A DNA stretch of 64,000 nt from Ruegeria sp. AD91A (GCF_003443535.1 NZ_CP031947.1:310001-374000); one strand, 5' to 3'. Positions 24,621 to 33,175 are shown, counted from the stretch's first letter. Numbers and translations: made by a program. Notes: a model not told the origin generated them from the sequence alone.

Positions 24621-26834
24621 TCACGCGTCGCGTACCATGGAGGCTTCCAGAGTTGATTTGAGCAGTTGTGGATCGATTGGCTTGTATAGAAGGGGCAACT
24701 TTGCTTGCTTGCATTGCTCGACAAGCTCAGGTGATCGATTGGCTGTAATAATACAGCCAGGCAGATGCCCAAATTCATCTGTCAGGGCGCGCATGGCGTC
24801 CGTCCCTGTTTTCCCGTTGTTCAATTGATAATCTGCGACGACAAAGTCTGGAAGGATGCCTATCTCGCGCAGAAGACTGATTGCTTCGTTTTCGCTTTCG
24901 CATTCAAGAACTTCGACGCCCCAGGATTCGATGGTCATAGTTAAAGCGTTGCGCAGATTTTCATCGTTTTCGATCAACAAAGCGATGGCGTTGCCGGGCA
25001 CATTGAAACTTGGTTTTTGTATCGCTGAAGAGCCGAGGGAAACCTCTGGCTTCGCTTTCGTCAAAGGTATCTCGACCGAAAAGCCTGTCCCCTTTCCGAC
25101 TTCGGAATGAAGATGGATGGGGTGCTGTAGCAACCCACAGGCCCGCTCAACAATCGCAAGACCCAACCCCATGCCTTCGGCAGCGCTGGCATCCGAATGC
25201 AGGCGCTGAAATTCCTGAAACACAATATCTCTTTGATCTGATGCTATGCCGATGCCCGTGTCCCAGACCTCCAGGGCAATTGCGTTTTTGCGATACCTGA
25301 CACCGACAAGAACTTTTCCAGTCTCGGTGTACCGGATCGCGTTTGACAACAGGTTCTGCAATATCCGCCGAAGATAACTGGCATCGCTTGTGACCAAAGC
25401 CTTCGTGTCGACAAAACGCAATTTCAGACCTTTAGCTTGGGCGACGGGCCGAAAAGCGTCCTCCATTTGCGAAAAAAGCTCGCCCACCGACACCGTAGAC
25501 AGATGCGCCGTGGCTCGACCGGAATCCAGCTTAGATATATCCAGCAAGGCTTCCAGAATGTGTTCGACACTGTTCAGTGCACTTTCGGCTTTTGCTGCAA
25601 CGCTCCGGGCGGTGTCTTTGTCCAGGCCGCTGCCCAGTGACGCAACATAGAGTTTTGCCGCAGACAGAGGTTGCAGCAGGTCGTGGCTGGCGGCTGCCAC
25701 AAAGCGCGATTTTGATGCATTCGCCCGCTCGGCCTCATTCAGCGCATCCGCAAGTTCCATTGTGCGCGACGCCACACGCTGTTCCAGCATTTCCTTGGCT
25801 TCGTACAAAGCCTCAGCAGACTTTCGTTCTGCAGTCACATCAGTAAAGGAGATCACAAATCCCCGGTCAGGCATTTCCTGGGCAAAAACAGACAGTATTT
25901 TTGATCGCCCCCGATGCATCTGGAATTGAAGAGGGCGGCGAGAAGTCTGCCGGCTGACCCAATCCAGCAGATCCGCCTCGGTAATCCCTTTCTCAAAGCT
26001 GATGTTGTCGCTGAGGCGATTGGACAGGGTTTCAAACCGTGTGCCCATCTGAAACTGCGTGATCGGTATGGCCAAAAGCTCGCTTGCGCGGGTGTTCCAT
26101 CCGATCATGCGGTGCTTGTTGTCAAATATGCAGACGCCCTGATCGATATGCTCAAGCGTTGCGCGGATCAGCCTTGCCTTGTCGTCAAGAATGCGAACCC
26201 TTTCCTGCCGCTCGATCCGCATGATGTCTGTTACGTCGGTTTGCAGGATCACAGTACCACCGTCTGGCGTGCGGTGTTCGGACACTTGAGACCATCGATT
26301 GCCGGCAAGACGAACATTGAACACCACGTGGTCATCTGCGTGGCGATCCAAGCGGCTTTTGGCCCAGTCCTGGGAAGTCATTGTCTCTGGCAGGGACAGG
26401 AACCCGGATTGGCTGACCAATTCTACATACTCGGTAAACCGCAAGCCGGGGCTCAGCTGTTCCTGAATGTCAGGCATATGCAGCCCAAACCGGCTGTTGC
26501 ACAGCACCAGTTCTTCGTTGCGATTGAACAGAGCAAACCCTTCCTGCACCGTTTCGATCGCGTTCGCCAAATCCGCCCGCGCCGCTTCGGTTTCCTTGTT
26601 GGCCTGCGCCAACCTGGCGTTGGAGTCATTCAGAAGCTCAAGCGCGCGTTCAAGCTCATCCGTTCGGGCGCGAACTTCTTGCTCCAGAACCGCCGCGCGC
26701 TGAAACTGCGCATAGGCCGCGCCTGAGGCGTCGGTGGATTCCTCGACACGCCGCATGAGGGCCCCGACGATTTTCCTCAGCTTTTCATTCTGACGATCAA
26801 GCGTATCCGAGGGATCTGTGAGATGCTCGATCAT
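24621..26834 (-). CDS. soluble PAS-type hybrid sensor histidine kinase with C-terminal receiver
   Basis: A 737-residue hybrid kinase with no signal peptide and no membrane segment, so it acts in the cytoplasm. An N-terminal coiled coil (about 1-90) leads to two PAS-7-like domains (TVQEGFALFNRNEELVLCN near 95-210; HIDQGVCIFDNKHRMIGWN near 229-335). A second coiled coil leads to the H box AAASHDLLQPLSAAKLYV with His384, the ATPase domain (ILQNLLSNAIRYTETG, DTGIGI, GMGLGLAIVERACG) and a receiver with Asp668 in FVVADYQLNNG. It follows the FIST gene by three bases. Together with the LuxR-type regulator gene upstream it probably forms the phosphorelay controlling the quinoprotein genes. Confidence 0.9.
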   Translation of the reverse strand: MIEHLTDPSDTLDRQNEKLRKIVGALMRRVEESTDASGAAYAQFQRAAVLEQEVRARTDELERALELLNDSNARLAQANKETEAARADLANAIETVQEGFALFNRNEELVLCNSRFGLHMPDIQEQLSPGLRFTEYVELVSQSGFLSLPETMTSQDWAKSRLDRHADDHVVFNVRLAGNRWSQVSEHRTPDGGTVILQTDVTDIMRIERQERVRILDDKARLIRATLEHIDQGVCIFDNKHRMIGWNTRASELLAIPITQFQMGTRFETLSNRLSDNISFEKGITEADLLDWVSRQTSRRPLQFQMHRGRSKILSVFAQEMPDRGFVISFTDVTAERKSAEALYEAKEMLEQRVASRTMELADALNEAERANASKSRFVAAASHDLLQPLSAAKLYVASLGSGLDKDTARSVAAKAESALNSVEHILEALLDISKLDSGRATAHLSTVSVGELFSQMEDAFRPVAQAKGLKLRFVDTKALVTSDASYLRRILQNLLSNAIRYTETGKVLVGVRYRKNAIALEVWDTGIGIASDQRDIVFQEFQRLHSDASAAEGMGLGLAIVERACGLLQHPIHLHSEVGKGTGFSVEIPLTKAKPEVSLGSSAIQKPSFNVPGNAIALLIENDENLRNALTMTIESWGVEVLECESENEAISLLREIGILPDFVVADYQLNNGKTGTDAMRALTDEFGHLPGCIITANRSPELVEQCKQAKLPLLYKPIDPQLLKSTLEASMVRDA

Positions 26835-26837
26835 GCC

Positions 26838-28007
26838 TTACTCTTTCTCGGGCGGGTAAATCGCAACGCCGGTCAGGGTCTGGTTCACATGGATCGAATT
26901 GTATTGTTCTCCGTAGGTCGAGAAACCGACCACGTGATTGCGGGACAGGATGTTCGAGATCTCGTGCGTCTTCTGCTTTTCCTGAGCCTCCAGCCGACGA
27001 AGAATGCAGTCACAGCCCAGAATGGTGTCGGGTTGCTGTTTGTCGGTCAGTAGCCCGATTTCTTCCTGCAGGTGTTCGACCATGTCTCGGGGTTCTGCCA
27101 GAGTCAGAACCAGCCCCTCGTCAATAGCCGAGAAAAAGACGAGATCCCCGTTACCCGCCACCTGCTGAATTGCGCGAACATGGTGTTTTCCACCGATTTG
27201 CACAACGACAGGATGGGCCGCAAAGGTAAATGTCGTCAATTGTTCCGGGTCTTTGCCGAGAATACGGGCATATTCGCGCGCAGCAGGTTCGGCATTGATT
27301 TCCTGAACGATGCGTTTGGCCGGGTCCGCCTTGGTCACCACCATGCGGCGGGCGGTGGGGACGAGGTGATCGGTTTTGAACACCTTTATCGGACACCGCG
27401 TGCGAACCTGGGTCAGTATGGCGGCATTGCTCCGTGCCTGCCCCTGATGCAGAACATAGGTGCGCCCGAATTGGGTTCCATCCCCCGCGGATCCACCGAA
27501 CAATGGTACCGGCCCAAGCCCTACCGCCAATTCCGACGTCAGCTCATCTTCTTTTGTCGACAACCCGTCGATCATCAGGAAGGTGAATTCATGATCCCAC
27601 TCTGGCGCGTTTTCCATCATCGCGTTTCTGTTGTGGATCATCTCTTTGATGATGCTGTCGGCGTCGAACTTGTTCAAGTCCGGAACAAGAACCGTGCATA
27701 TTTCGAAATGGGATCGTGGCAGGCCGATCGCGACGATCTGGTCTTCACAGTAACCACTATCCGCCAACTCTCCTGCGGTGGTGCAACCAACTACCGGGGT
27801 TGGAGCAAAGGCGTGCGCGGCTTCCACAATCACGGCGGATGCATCTGCGTTCGGGCTGACAAAAAGTATGACAAGCGCAAGCGGATCATCACCCAGCTGG
27901 CGTTCGAGCGTCTCGATTGACTGCCCGGTGTCGTGTTGTGCAAAAGCCGTTTTAACGATGCCTGGCGCACGGGCTTGGGCTGTCGCCCACCCGACTGCTT
28001 GGTCCAT
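26838..28007 (-). CDS. FIST-domain protein (FIST N and FIST C)
   Basis: A 389-residue protein with the FIST N domain (about 30-225; ILFVSPNADASAVIVEAA, VVGCTTAGELADSGYCED, LFGGSAGDGTQFGRTYV) and FIST C domain (about 230-370; EINAEPAAREYARILGKD, LVLTLAEPRDMVEHLQEEI, CDCILRRLEAQEKQ, VVGFSTYGEQYNSIHVNQT). FIST is a predicted small-ligand-sensing module found next to signalling proteins. It has no signal peptide. The gene sits between the response regulator and the hybrid kinase, so I infer that it supplies or modulates the kinase's input. No enzymatic function is known to me. Confidence 0.88.
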   Translation of the reverse strand: MDQAVGWATAQARAPGIVKTAFAQHDTGQSIETLERQLGDDPLALVILFVSPNADASAVIVEAAHAFAPTPVVGCTTAGELADSGYCEDQIVAIGLPRSHFEICTVLVPDLNKFDADSIIKEMIHNRNAMMENAPEWDHEFTFLMIDGLSTKEDELTSELAVGLGPVPLFGGSAGDGTQFGRTYVLHQGQARSNAAILTQVRTRCPIKVFKTDHLVPTARRMVVTKADPAKRIVQEINAEPAAREYARILGKDPEQLTTFTFAAHPVVVQIGGKHHVRAIQQVAGNGDLVFFSAIDEGLVLTLAEPRDMVEHLQEEIGLLTDKQQPDTILGCDCILRRLEAQEKQKTHEISNILSRNHVVGFSTYGEQYNSIHVNQTLTGVAIYPPEKE

Positions 28008-28053
28008 CGTGCCTCCTCCCTAAAAGCGCGACGATGACATGAGAGTATGACGC

Positions 28054-28737
28054 TTAGCCTTGGTCTTGCAAGACACTGGCAAAGGACGCCTTCTTAGCGA
28101 TCAGAACCGCCTGTGTGCGGCTTTGTACACCCAGTTTTCGCATTATTGCGGTCACATGTGCCTTGACCGTGGTTTCAGCAATCGACAGGTCATAGGCGAT
28201 TTGCTTGTTCAGTTTGCCTTCGCAGATCAGTTGCAGGATGCGCGCCTGCTGATTTGTCAGCGTTGCAAGGCGATTTACCGCGTCGCTGTGTTCGTCCTCT
28301 TCCGTTCCGTCAATCAAAACGCAGCCTTCAGGCACAAAGACATCGCCGGAATGAACTGTCTCGAATGCAGTGCGGAACACGTCTCGCTGACTGTGCTTGG
28401 GGACATAGCCTGATGCACCGGCCTGTATCACCTGACTGACGACGCGGGTGTCGGTCAGCGATGACACGACAATTACCGGAGCATTTGCTGCCGCCTTCAA
28501 GCGGATAAGGCCATCCAGCCCGTCCACATCCGGCAGGTTGAGATCCAGCATAACGGCGTCAGGTTTCAGTCCACTTGCCAGCAGATCCATCGCGCCCTCC
28601 AGCCGGTCTGCCGTGTGGATTTCTCCAATCTGTGCCACACTTTGCAAAGTCATCGACAAGGCGTCGCAAAACAAAGGATGGTCATCAACGATCAGCACTT
28701 TTTCGAAATCGTTTCGTGCGGCGGATTCAGCAAGCAT
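28054..28737 (-). CDS. LuxR/NarL-family response regulator
   Basis: A 227-residue two-domain regulator. The receiver has acidic pocket VLIVDDHPLFCDAL, Asp65 in VMLDLNLPDVDG, VVSSLTD and the Lys in GYVPKHS. The LuxR helix-turn-helix (about 155-220) has LTNQQARILQLICEGKLNKQ and ETTVKAHVTAIMRKLGVQSR. It is the first gene of the regulator-FIST-kinase operon and lies directly downstream of the PQQ dehydrogenase gene. Homologues (AgmR/ErbR/ExaE type) regulate quinoprotein alcohol dehydrogenases, so this is the leading candidate to bind the boxes found upstream. Confidence 0.92.
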   Translation of the reverse strand: MLAESAARNDFEKVLIVDDHPLFCDALSMTLQSVAQIGEIHTADRLEGAMDLLASGLKPDAVMLDLNLPDVDGLDGLIRLKAAANAPVIVVSSLTDTRVVSQVIQAGASGYVPKHSQRDVFRTAFETVHSGDVFVPEGCVLIDGTEEDEHSDAVNRLATLTNQQARILQLICEGKLNKQIAYDLSIAETTVKAHVTAIMRKLGVQSRTQAVLIAKKASFASVLQDQG

Positions 28738-28824
28738 TGGGTATAGCCTTTTGCATTCAAATGGTCTCCAGCCTAACCAATCCTAGCAACGAAAGAAATC
28801 CACGCATACTGGCGGAAGGTCGTA

Positions 28825-28856
28825 TAAAAACGCGCGCCCAGATCAGGGGCGCGCGT
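28825..28856 (-). terminator. Rho-independent terminator after the PQQ dehydrogenase gene
   Basis: On the minus strand a perfect 10-bp GC-rich stem, ACGCGCGCCC and GGGCGCGCGT with a seven-base loop, is followed by TTTTATA. It starts about 22 bases after the dehydrogenase stop and separates that gene from the regulator operon downstream. Confidence 0.85.
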
Positions 28857-28878
28857 CAGAGCTTTGTATCGTCCTGGG

Positions 28879-30645
28879 TCAGTTAGCCGAAGCCAGTTCC
28901 TTCGGCAGGCGGAAGGTCCACAAGGTGCCACCCTGGTTAAGGTAGTTGACCTTTTTGGCCACCTCACCACCCCAGAGCGGAACCGCGCCGCCCCAGCCGG
29001 AAATGATCGAGACATACTGTTCGCCGTCCTGTTCCCACGTAACGGGTTGGCCGACGATGCCCGAGCCGGTCTGGAACGACCACAGTTTTTCACCGGTTTC
29101 GTCATCCAGCGCGATAAACTCACCTTCAGGCGTGCCGAAGAACACCAGCCCGCCAGCCGTCGTCATCACACCTGACCACAGCGGCGCATCGTTCTTGTAT
29201 TCCCATTTCCATTCCCCGGTATCCGGGTCAATCGCCTTGAGCGAGCCGATGTGATCTTCGTAGTTTGGCTTGATTGTAAAGCCTGCGCCCAGATAGGCGG
29301 CACCCTTTTTGTAGGAGATCGGCTCATTCCAGATATCCATGCCCCATTCGTTCGATGGCACATAGAAGTTACCGGTACGCTGCGAGAAGGCCATCGGCAT
29401 CCAGTTTTTGCCGCCAAGGAAAGAAGGCGACGCAAAGATCACTTCACCCTTCTTGCCATCAGCCGCTGACGCCGGATCACCAGGGCGGTTGCCTTCGACA
29501 AAGATCGGGCGGCCGGTCTCATCAATGCCGGACGACCATGTGATATCCTTGACAAAAGGATTGGCTGAAACAAAGGCGCCATCTTCGCGGTTCAGAACAT
29601 AGAAATACCCGTTGCGATCAGCGGTGGCGAAACGCTTGTTTCCTTCACGGTCGGTATAGGCCACGACCTCATTTACACCGTCATAGTCCCAACCTTCGCG
29701 TGGCGTCGTTTGGAAGTGCCACTTGATGTCGCCGGTTTTCGGATCGATTCCAATGCGGCTGGCCGCATAAAGGTTGTCACCGGTATTTCCTTCCGTCGGC
29801 GTACCCGCGTTACGCAGCCACGAGTTCCACGGTGCCGGGTTTCCGGCCCCGAAAACAAGCGTATCCGTGTCCGCGTCATAGGAACCGCCCAGCCAGGTCG
29901 CGCCACCGCCGGTTTTCCACATATCGCCGGGCCATGTTGCATTTAGCTCGCCTGTCATGGTGCTTTCTTCACCGTTCAGCGTACCCATATGGCCTTCGAT
30001 GACCGGGCGTTCCCACACCAGATCGCCGGTGTCCACGTCACGGGCCTGCACGGTGCCAACTATGCCGAATTCACCACCTGAATTTCCGGTAATCACCAGC
30101 CCGTCGACGATCAGCGGAGCAGCTGTGTAAGAGTACCCCGCCTTGTAGTCAGCGATTTTGTCGCGCCACACAACGTCACCGGTGTCTTTGTTCAGGGCCA
30201 CAATCCGGGCATCAAGCGTCCCGAAAATCACCTTGTCACCGTAAATGGCGGCACCGCGATTCACCACGTCGCAGCACGGGAGAATGCCTTCGGGCAAACG
30301 CGCATCGTATTGCCAAACCTCTTTGCCGGTCTCGAGATCAATCGCATACAGGCGCGAATACGAACCGGTGATATACATCATACCGTCATAGATCAGCGGC
30401 TGGGTTTCCTGCCCGCGCTGCTTTTCACCACCAAGGCTGAATGCCCAGGCAGGCAACAGGTTCTTGACGTTGTCCTTGTTCAGCATGTCCAGCGGGCTAT
30501 AGCGCTGCAAGTCGCGCCCCATGCCGTTTGTTACGACCTGGGTCGTAATAGTCTGGTCGTTGGCCAGATCGTCCTCAGTAACTTCTGCATGGGCCACGCC
30601 CGCTGCAATCACACTTGCGACCGTCACCATTATAAACCGGTTCAT
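28879..30645 (-). CDS. PQQ-dependent alcohol dehydrogenase with lanthanide-type active site
   Basis: A 588-residue periplasmic quinoprotein of the methanol/ethanol dehydrogenase family. Signal peptide: [18 protein letters not shown]. The eight-bladed propeller shows repeated tryptophan docking motifs. Vicinal Cys124-Cys125 ([10 protein letters not shown]) form the ring disulfide next to PQQ. Metal ligands are the Glu in SGGEFGIVG and the Asn in GAGNPAPWN. The catalytic Asp320 is followed by Asp322 in GWDYDGVN; in calcium enzymes (MxaF) the second position is Ala, whereas XoxF and ExaF/PedH enzymes with Asp there use lanthanides. There is no cytochrome domain, so electrons must pass to one of the nearby cytochromes. 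No mxaI gene is present. Ethanol or another primary alcohol is the likely substrate. Confidence 0.93.
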   Translation of the reverse strand: MNRFIMVTVASVIAAGVAHAEVTEDDLANDQTITTQVVTNGMGRDLQRYSPLDMLNKDNVKNLLPAWAFSLGGEKQRGQETQPLIYDGMMYITGSYSRLYAIDLETGKEVWQYDARLPEGILPCCDVVNRGAAIYGDKVIFGTLDARIVALNKDTGDVVWRDKIADYKAGYSYTAAPLIVDGLVITGNSGGEFGIVGTVQARDVDTGDLVWERPVIEGHMGTLNGEESTMTGELNATWPGDMWKTGGGATWLGGSYDADTDTLVFGAGNPAPWNSWLRNAGTPTEGNTGDNLYAASRIGIDPKTGDIKWHFQTTPREGWDYDGVNEVVAYTDREGNKRFATADRNGYFYVLNREDGAFVSANPFVKDITWSSGIDETGRPIFVEGNRPGDPASAADGKKGEVIFASPSFLGGKNWMPMAFSQRTGNFYVPSNEWGMDIWNEPISYKKGAAYLGAGFTIKPNYEDHIGSLKAIDPDTGEWKWEYKNDAPLWSGVMTTAGGLVFFGTPEGEFIALDDETGEKLWSFQTGSGIVGQPVTWEQDGEQYVSIISGWGGAVPLWGGEVAKKVNYLNQGGTLWTFRLPKELASAN

Positions 30646-30676
30646 CGGTGTCCTCCCTAGACTTGTGTCTTCCCTC

Positions 30677-30713
30677 CACGCCGAATCCCCGACAGGTCGG
30701 AGCTGTGGGCGTG
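30677..30713 (-). promoter_or_regulatory. nested hairpin in the PQQ dehydrogenase leader
   Basis: An inner stem, CCGAC and GTCGG (30689-30700), is enclosed by CACGCC (30677-30682) and GGCGTG (30708-30713). It lies about 32 bases upstream of the dehydrogenase ATG, just before the GGAGGAC ribosome site. It could affect translation or message stability. Confidence 0.4.
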
Positions 30714-30753
30714 AGTATTATTCGCAAGGGGGTCTTTCGGCGAAATTGCACAA

Positions 30754-30762
30754 TGGTCGTAG
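30754..30762 (+). promoter_or_regulatory. TGGTCGTAG box upstream of the PQQ dehydrogenase
   Basis: One of three identical 9-mers in the control regions of this cluster (also 31865-31873 and 32496-32504). It lies 109 bases upstream of the dehydrogenase ATG and about 60 bases before the plus-strand secreted-protein gene. All three have the same orientation relative to a downstream minus-strand gene. Confidence 0.5.
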
Positions 30763-30820
30763 GGAGGGAGTCACGGATTTCAACTAGTGTGGTGCGTGTT
30801 TTTGGGGCTCGGAGGAAACG

Positions 30821-31375
30821 ATGCAGAAAGTTCTTGCAGGGCTTATCGTATTGGGGTGGTCCGCCTGTCTGCCGGCCAGCGCTGACCCACTAAGCGGAAA
30901 AAAGCAGGTATTTTTGATCGGCAATGGGGCGGGCAAAACGCTTGTCGGGAACATCAGCTTTAGCCCGGAAGGTACCTTTTCTGCTTACAAAATCGACCTT
31001 GCCATTGGACCGTTCACCGAACACTTCCTGTCCATGCGTCCGTTTCGATGCCTGGAAGGACCGGACAAACACTGGTGCCATGTCCCTTATCCCTACGCTC
31101 TGCAACGTAAGGTTTCTGTAGGTGATCTGACCGATCTAGAATACGACCTTTTGTTCATCCACAAAGGTGCAACCGAATACGGCATCAATATGTGGAACGG
31201 CGTTTACTATCAGCTCCGGATCGATGGTGATCGACTGGTCGGAGAGTTGCACGAAATGGATATGGGTCTGCTGGCGGTCCCGCCGGCTGAGGGTGAACTG
31301 AGGCCGGTCACAGATAAGGACATTCACCAAGCCGAACCGGACAGCCACTGGCTGCCGCGGCTTGTCATCGAATAG
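30821..31375 (+). CDS. secreted protein of unknown function
   Basis: A 184-residue protein with a clear signal peptide (VLAGLIVLGWSACLPASA) and a good GGAGGAAA ribosome site. The mature part is beta-rich, with two cysteines (FRCLEGPDKHWCHVPYPYA) that could form a disulfide, and aromatic stretches such as MWNGVYYQLRIDGDRL. I recognise no family. It is divergent from the PQQ dehydrogenase, with which it shares a 175-bp promoter region, and ends two bases before the convergent cytochrome gene. A periplasmic accessory role in alcohol oxidation is possible but not shown. Confidence 0.75.
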   Translation: MQKVLAGLIVLGWSACLPASADPLSGKKQVFLIGNGAGKTLVGNISFSPEGTFSAYKIDLAIGPFTEHFLSMRPFRCLEGPDKHWCHVPYPYALQRKVSVGDLTDLEYDLLFIHKGATEYGINMWNGVYYQLRIDGDRLVGELHEMDMGLLAVPPAEGELRPVTDKDIHQAEPDSHWLPRLVIE

Positions 31376-31377
31376 CT

Positions 31378-31773
31378 CTACTGAGCCGAGATATTGCCCA
31401 GATACGCCAAAATAAAGTCCTGAACCGTGCGATCTTCGATCCCGACATGGCGCATTTTTGTGCCAGGCATGAACCCGTCGTTATCTTCCATCCATGCCCG
31501 CAACGCTGCGGGCGTCCAGACGATCCCGGACCCGGCCAGTGCTTCGGAATACTCATACCCTTCGACGGTTCCGGCGGCCCGACCCAAGATATTGTCCAGT
31601 GGAGGCCCATAGCTGGGGTCGGTGGAATCAGGGGCGTGGCAGCGTCTGCATTCCGAGTAAAACAGCGTTTCTCCAGCTTCGACCTTGACCTTATCAAAAG
31701 TGCTTTCGGCAAAAACAGGATATGGTGAGACTGCAAATGCGGCCAAACCGAGGGAAAGGATGATGTGTTTCAT
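31378..31773 (-). CDS. small periplasmic class I cytochrome c
   Basis: A 131-residue monohaem cytochrome. Signal peptide: HIILSLGLAAFAVSPYPVFA. Haem motif CRRCH sits in LFYSECRRCHAPDSTDPSYGPP; the distal ligand is probably the Met of MPGTKM in NDGFMPGTKMRHVG, as in mitochondrial-type cytochromes c2. I chose the ATG of MKHIIL, five codons inside the open frame, behind GGATCAC. Its location beside the quinoprotein makes it a candidate electron acceptor. A TGGTCGTAG box lies 92 bases upstream. Confidence 0.9.
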   Translation of the reverse strand: MKHIILSLGLAAFAVSPYPVFAESTFDKVKVEAGETLFYSECRRCHAPDSTDPSYGPPLDNILGRAAGTVEGYEYSEALAGSGIVWTPAALRAWMEDNDGFMPGTKMRHVGIEDRTVQDFILAYLGNISAQ

Positions 31774-31864
31774 GTGATCCTCCGACATTTGTGCAAGGAT
31801 ACATGCCGCACATCATTGGGCGGCTTGACTCACATCAAGAAATTCGCCGCCGAGCCTTATCCTT

Positions 31865-31873
31865 TGGTCGTAG
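31865..31873 (+). promoter_or_regulatory. TGGTCGTAG box upstream of the cytochrome c gene
   Basis: Identical to the box at 30754. It lies 92 bases upstream of the cytochrome ATG in the short gap after the Sel1-type gene, which suggests that the cytochrome has its own promoter there. Confidence 0.5.
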
Positions 31874-31894
31874 AAATCTGACAAAAACGAGGAT

Positions 31895-32434
31895 TCAGAA
31901 TAGAGGCGCGTATTTCCACTCATCCGCATCAGGGGTTACTTCATTCGGGTCGTAGCCCGAGTCCTGCAAGCGTTTGGCGATTTTCAATCCGTCACGAGCA
32001 GCCGCGTCGACATAGGCGCGCCCGAGCCTTTCGTCTTTCACAACGCCATGTCCACGCAGCAGATTGAGACCGAAGTTGAACTTGCCCACCGGGTCCCCCA
32101 GGTCAGCCGCGCGTTTGTCCCATGCCGCAGCCGCGTCAGGGTCGTAGGGACCACCCAGCCCGTTATTGTCCAACTGACCCATCCACGTCATCGCGCCGGT
32201 ATAACCTGCCTCAGCACAGGTTCTGAACAGGGTACGTGCCATATCATGACGGCCGGACTTCGTCATGTAATAGCCTGTCGCACAGGTTGTCATATCGGTG
32301 ACGCCGTTTTCGATATTGCTCATGACTTTGCCCCACCCGGTGTCTTGCGGATTAAGCGTGCCGTATTCGTCCTCAACCGTCTGGGCTGAGACGGCCGTGG
32401 ACAAAAGCAGTGCAACAGTGGCGGTGCGGAACAT
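31895..32434 (-). CDS. secreted Sel1-repeat-like protein
   Basis: A 179-residue protein with a signal peptide (FRTATVALLLSTAVSA) and helical repeats of the Sel1/TPR type: ARTLFRTCAEAGYTGAMTWM, then AAAAWDKRAADLGDPVGKFN and GRAYVDAAARDGLKIAKRL. Sel1 repeats mediate protein-protein contacts, here in the periplasm. The ATG of MFRTA lies five codons inside the open frame. The gene sits between the cytochrome and the decayed ABC genes, and a TGGTCGTAG box lies 62 bases upstream. The function is unknown; a scaffold or maturation role for the quinoprotein chain is a guess. Confidence 0.78.
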   Translation of the reverse strand: MFRTATVALLLSTAVSAQTVEDEYGTLNPQDTGWGKVMSNIENGVTDMTTCATGYYMTKSGRHDMARTLFRTCAEAGYTGAMTWMGQLDNNGLGGPYDPDAAAAWDKRAADLGDPVGKFNFGLNLLRGHGVVKDERLGRAYVDAAARDGLKIAKRLQDSGYDPNEVTPDADEWKYAPLF

Positions 32435-32484
32435 GATCAAACCCTCCATCTGGCCACCACAATAGCCGACCGGGTTCGGAAATT

Positions 32485-32790
32485 CACGCCTGCGATGGTC
32501 GTAGACGCGATAATCCTTTGAGCGCTTGATCCCGCGTGACGGGTCGTATCCCCACAGTGACCACCAAAGAAAAACTACTCCGGCAAAGATCTTCCCTTAA
32601 AACGCCTATGCATTGAATTGCCTTTAAGGGCGGCTCGACAGCATGGGTGAAGGGAAAGAACGCGCAGCTATCGCGCGATAAAACTGAACTTTCTGACATT
32701 TTCCAAAGTGCATTAACCGCGGAAGACAGACAGAACATCGGCAAGATGAGGAAGTTCATCACACCCGCGAAGTTTTCAAGCTGTTTGATA
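32485..32790 (-). pseudogene. remnant of an ABC-2 type permease (C-terminal part)
   Basis: A minus-strand frame without a proper start reads QLENFAGVMNFLILPMF, then CLSSAVNALWKMSESSV and CAFFPFTHAVE, which is the characteristic end of the ABC-2 permease that accompanies PQQ alcohol dehydrogenase genes. After this the frame is lost; the expected terminal motif GYDPSRGI appears about 100 bases later in another frame, showing a frameshift. Only about 95 codons of an expected 250 or so survive. The N-terminal membrane helices are absent, fused by deletion to the preceding ATPase remnant. It cannot make a functional protein. Confidence 0.8.
32496..32504 (+). promoter_or_regulatory. TGGTCGTAG box upstream of the Sel1-type gene
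   Basis: The third copy of the 9-mer, 62 bases upstream of the Sel1-type ATG and inside the tail of the permease remnant. Same orientation relative to its downstream gene as the other two. Confidence 0.45.
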
Positions 32791-32929
32791 GCGAATGAAC
32801 GCGCAAAGCTTCGCGAATGAGGATAGCGCGTAGTGCGATCAATCCGGCCTTCGTGTCGGCGCACCGATTTTCAACAGGACCCTTTGCTGCAACGGCATTC
32901 CTTTTTTGACCTCTTCACAGGCGTCTGCT

Positions 32930-33175
32930 GAGGAAGGCTGCCGCGATCCTGACCAGCGCCAGCCTCGGCTGCTATGTGATGTCAAAGCCAGCGATTTCGA
33001 TCGATCCCTGCGTTGTAGTAAACAGCCGCGTGAGGAGGGAAAACCGTGTCGCCTTACCTGCACCGTTAGGCCCCTACAGCGCGTAAACCCGCCTTACGGG
33101 ACGTGAATACTTACGTCTTCAAGCGCGTTTTTCACCAAAGGTGTAACTGACGTTTTGGACCGAAAGCCCTGTCAC
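32930..33175 (-). pseudogene. remnant of an ABC transporter ATP-binding protein (N-terminal part)
   Basis: Reading from a GTG at 33175 that overlaps the previous gene's stop (GTGA), the frame gives LSVQNVSYTFGEKR, then shifts to read LEDVSIHVP, a stop, GGFT, shifts back to AL, a stop, and continues GPNGAGKATRFSLLTRLF and GSIEIAGFDI, another stop, then LALVRIAAAF. This is a Walker A region of an ABC ATPase with two compensating frameshifts and at least three nonsense codons. Everything after about codon 85 (signature, Walker B, H loop) is deleted and the permease remnant follows. The overlap with the upstream gene shows the operon once continued through it. Confidence 0.85.

Noticed and set aside
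32484..32864. 126-codon minus-strand frame as an independent gene
   Set aside because: Its middle matches the C-terminal part of an ABC-2 permease with no membrane helices before it and the terminal motif in another frame, so it is recorded as a pseudogene remnant.
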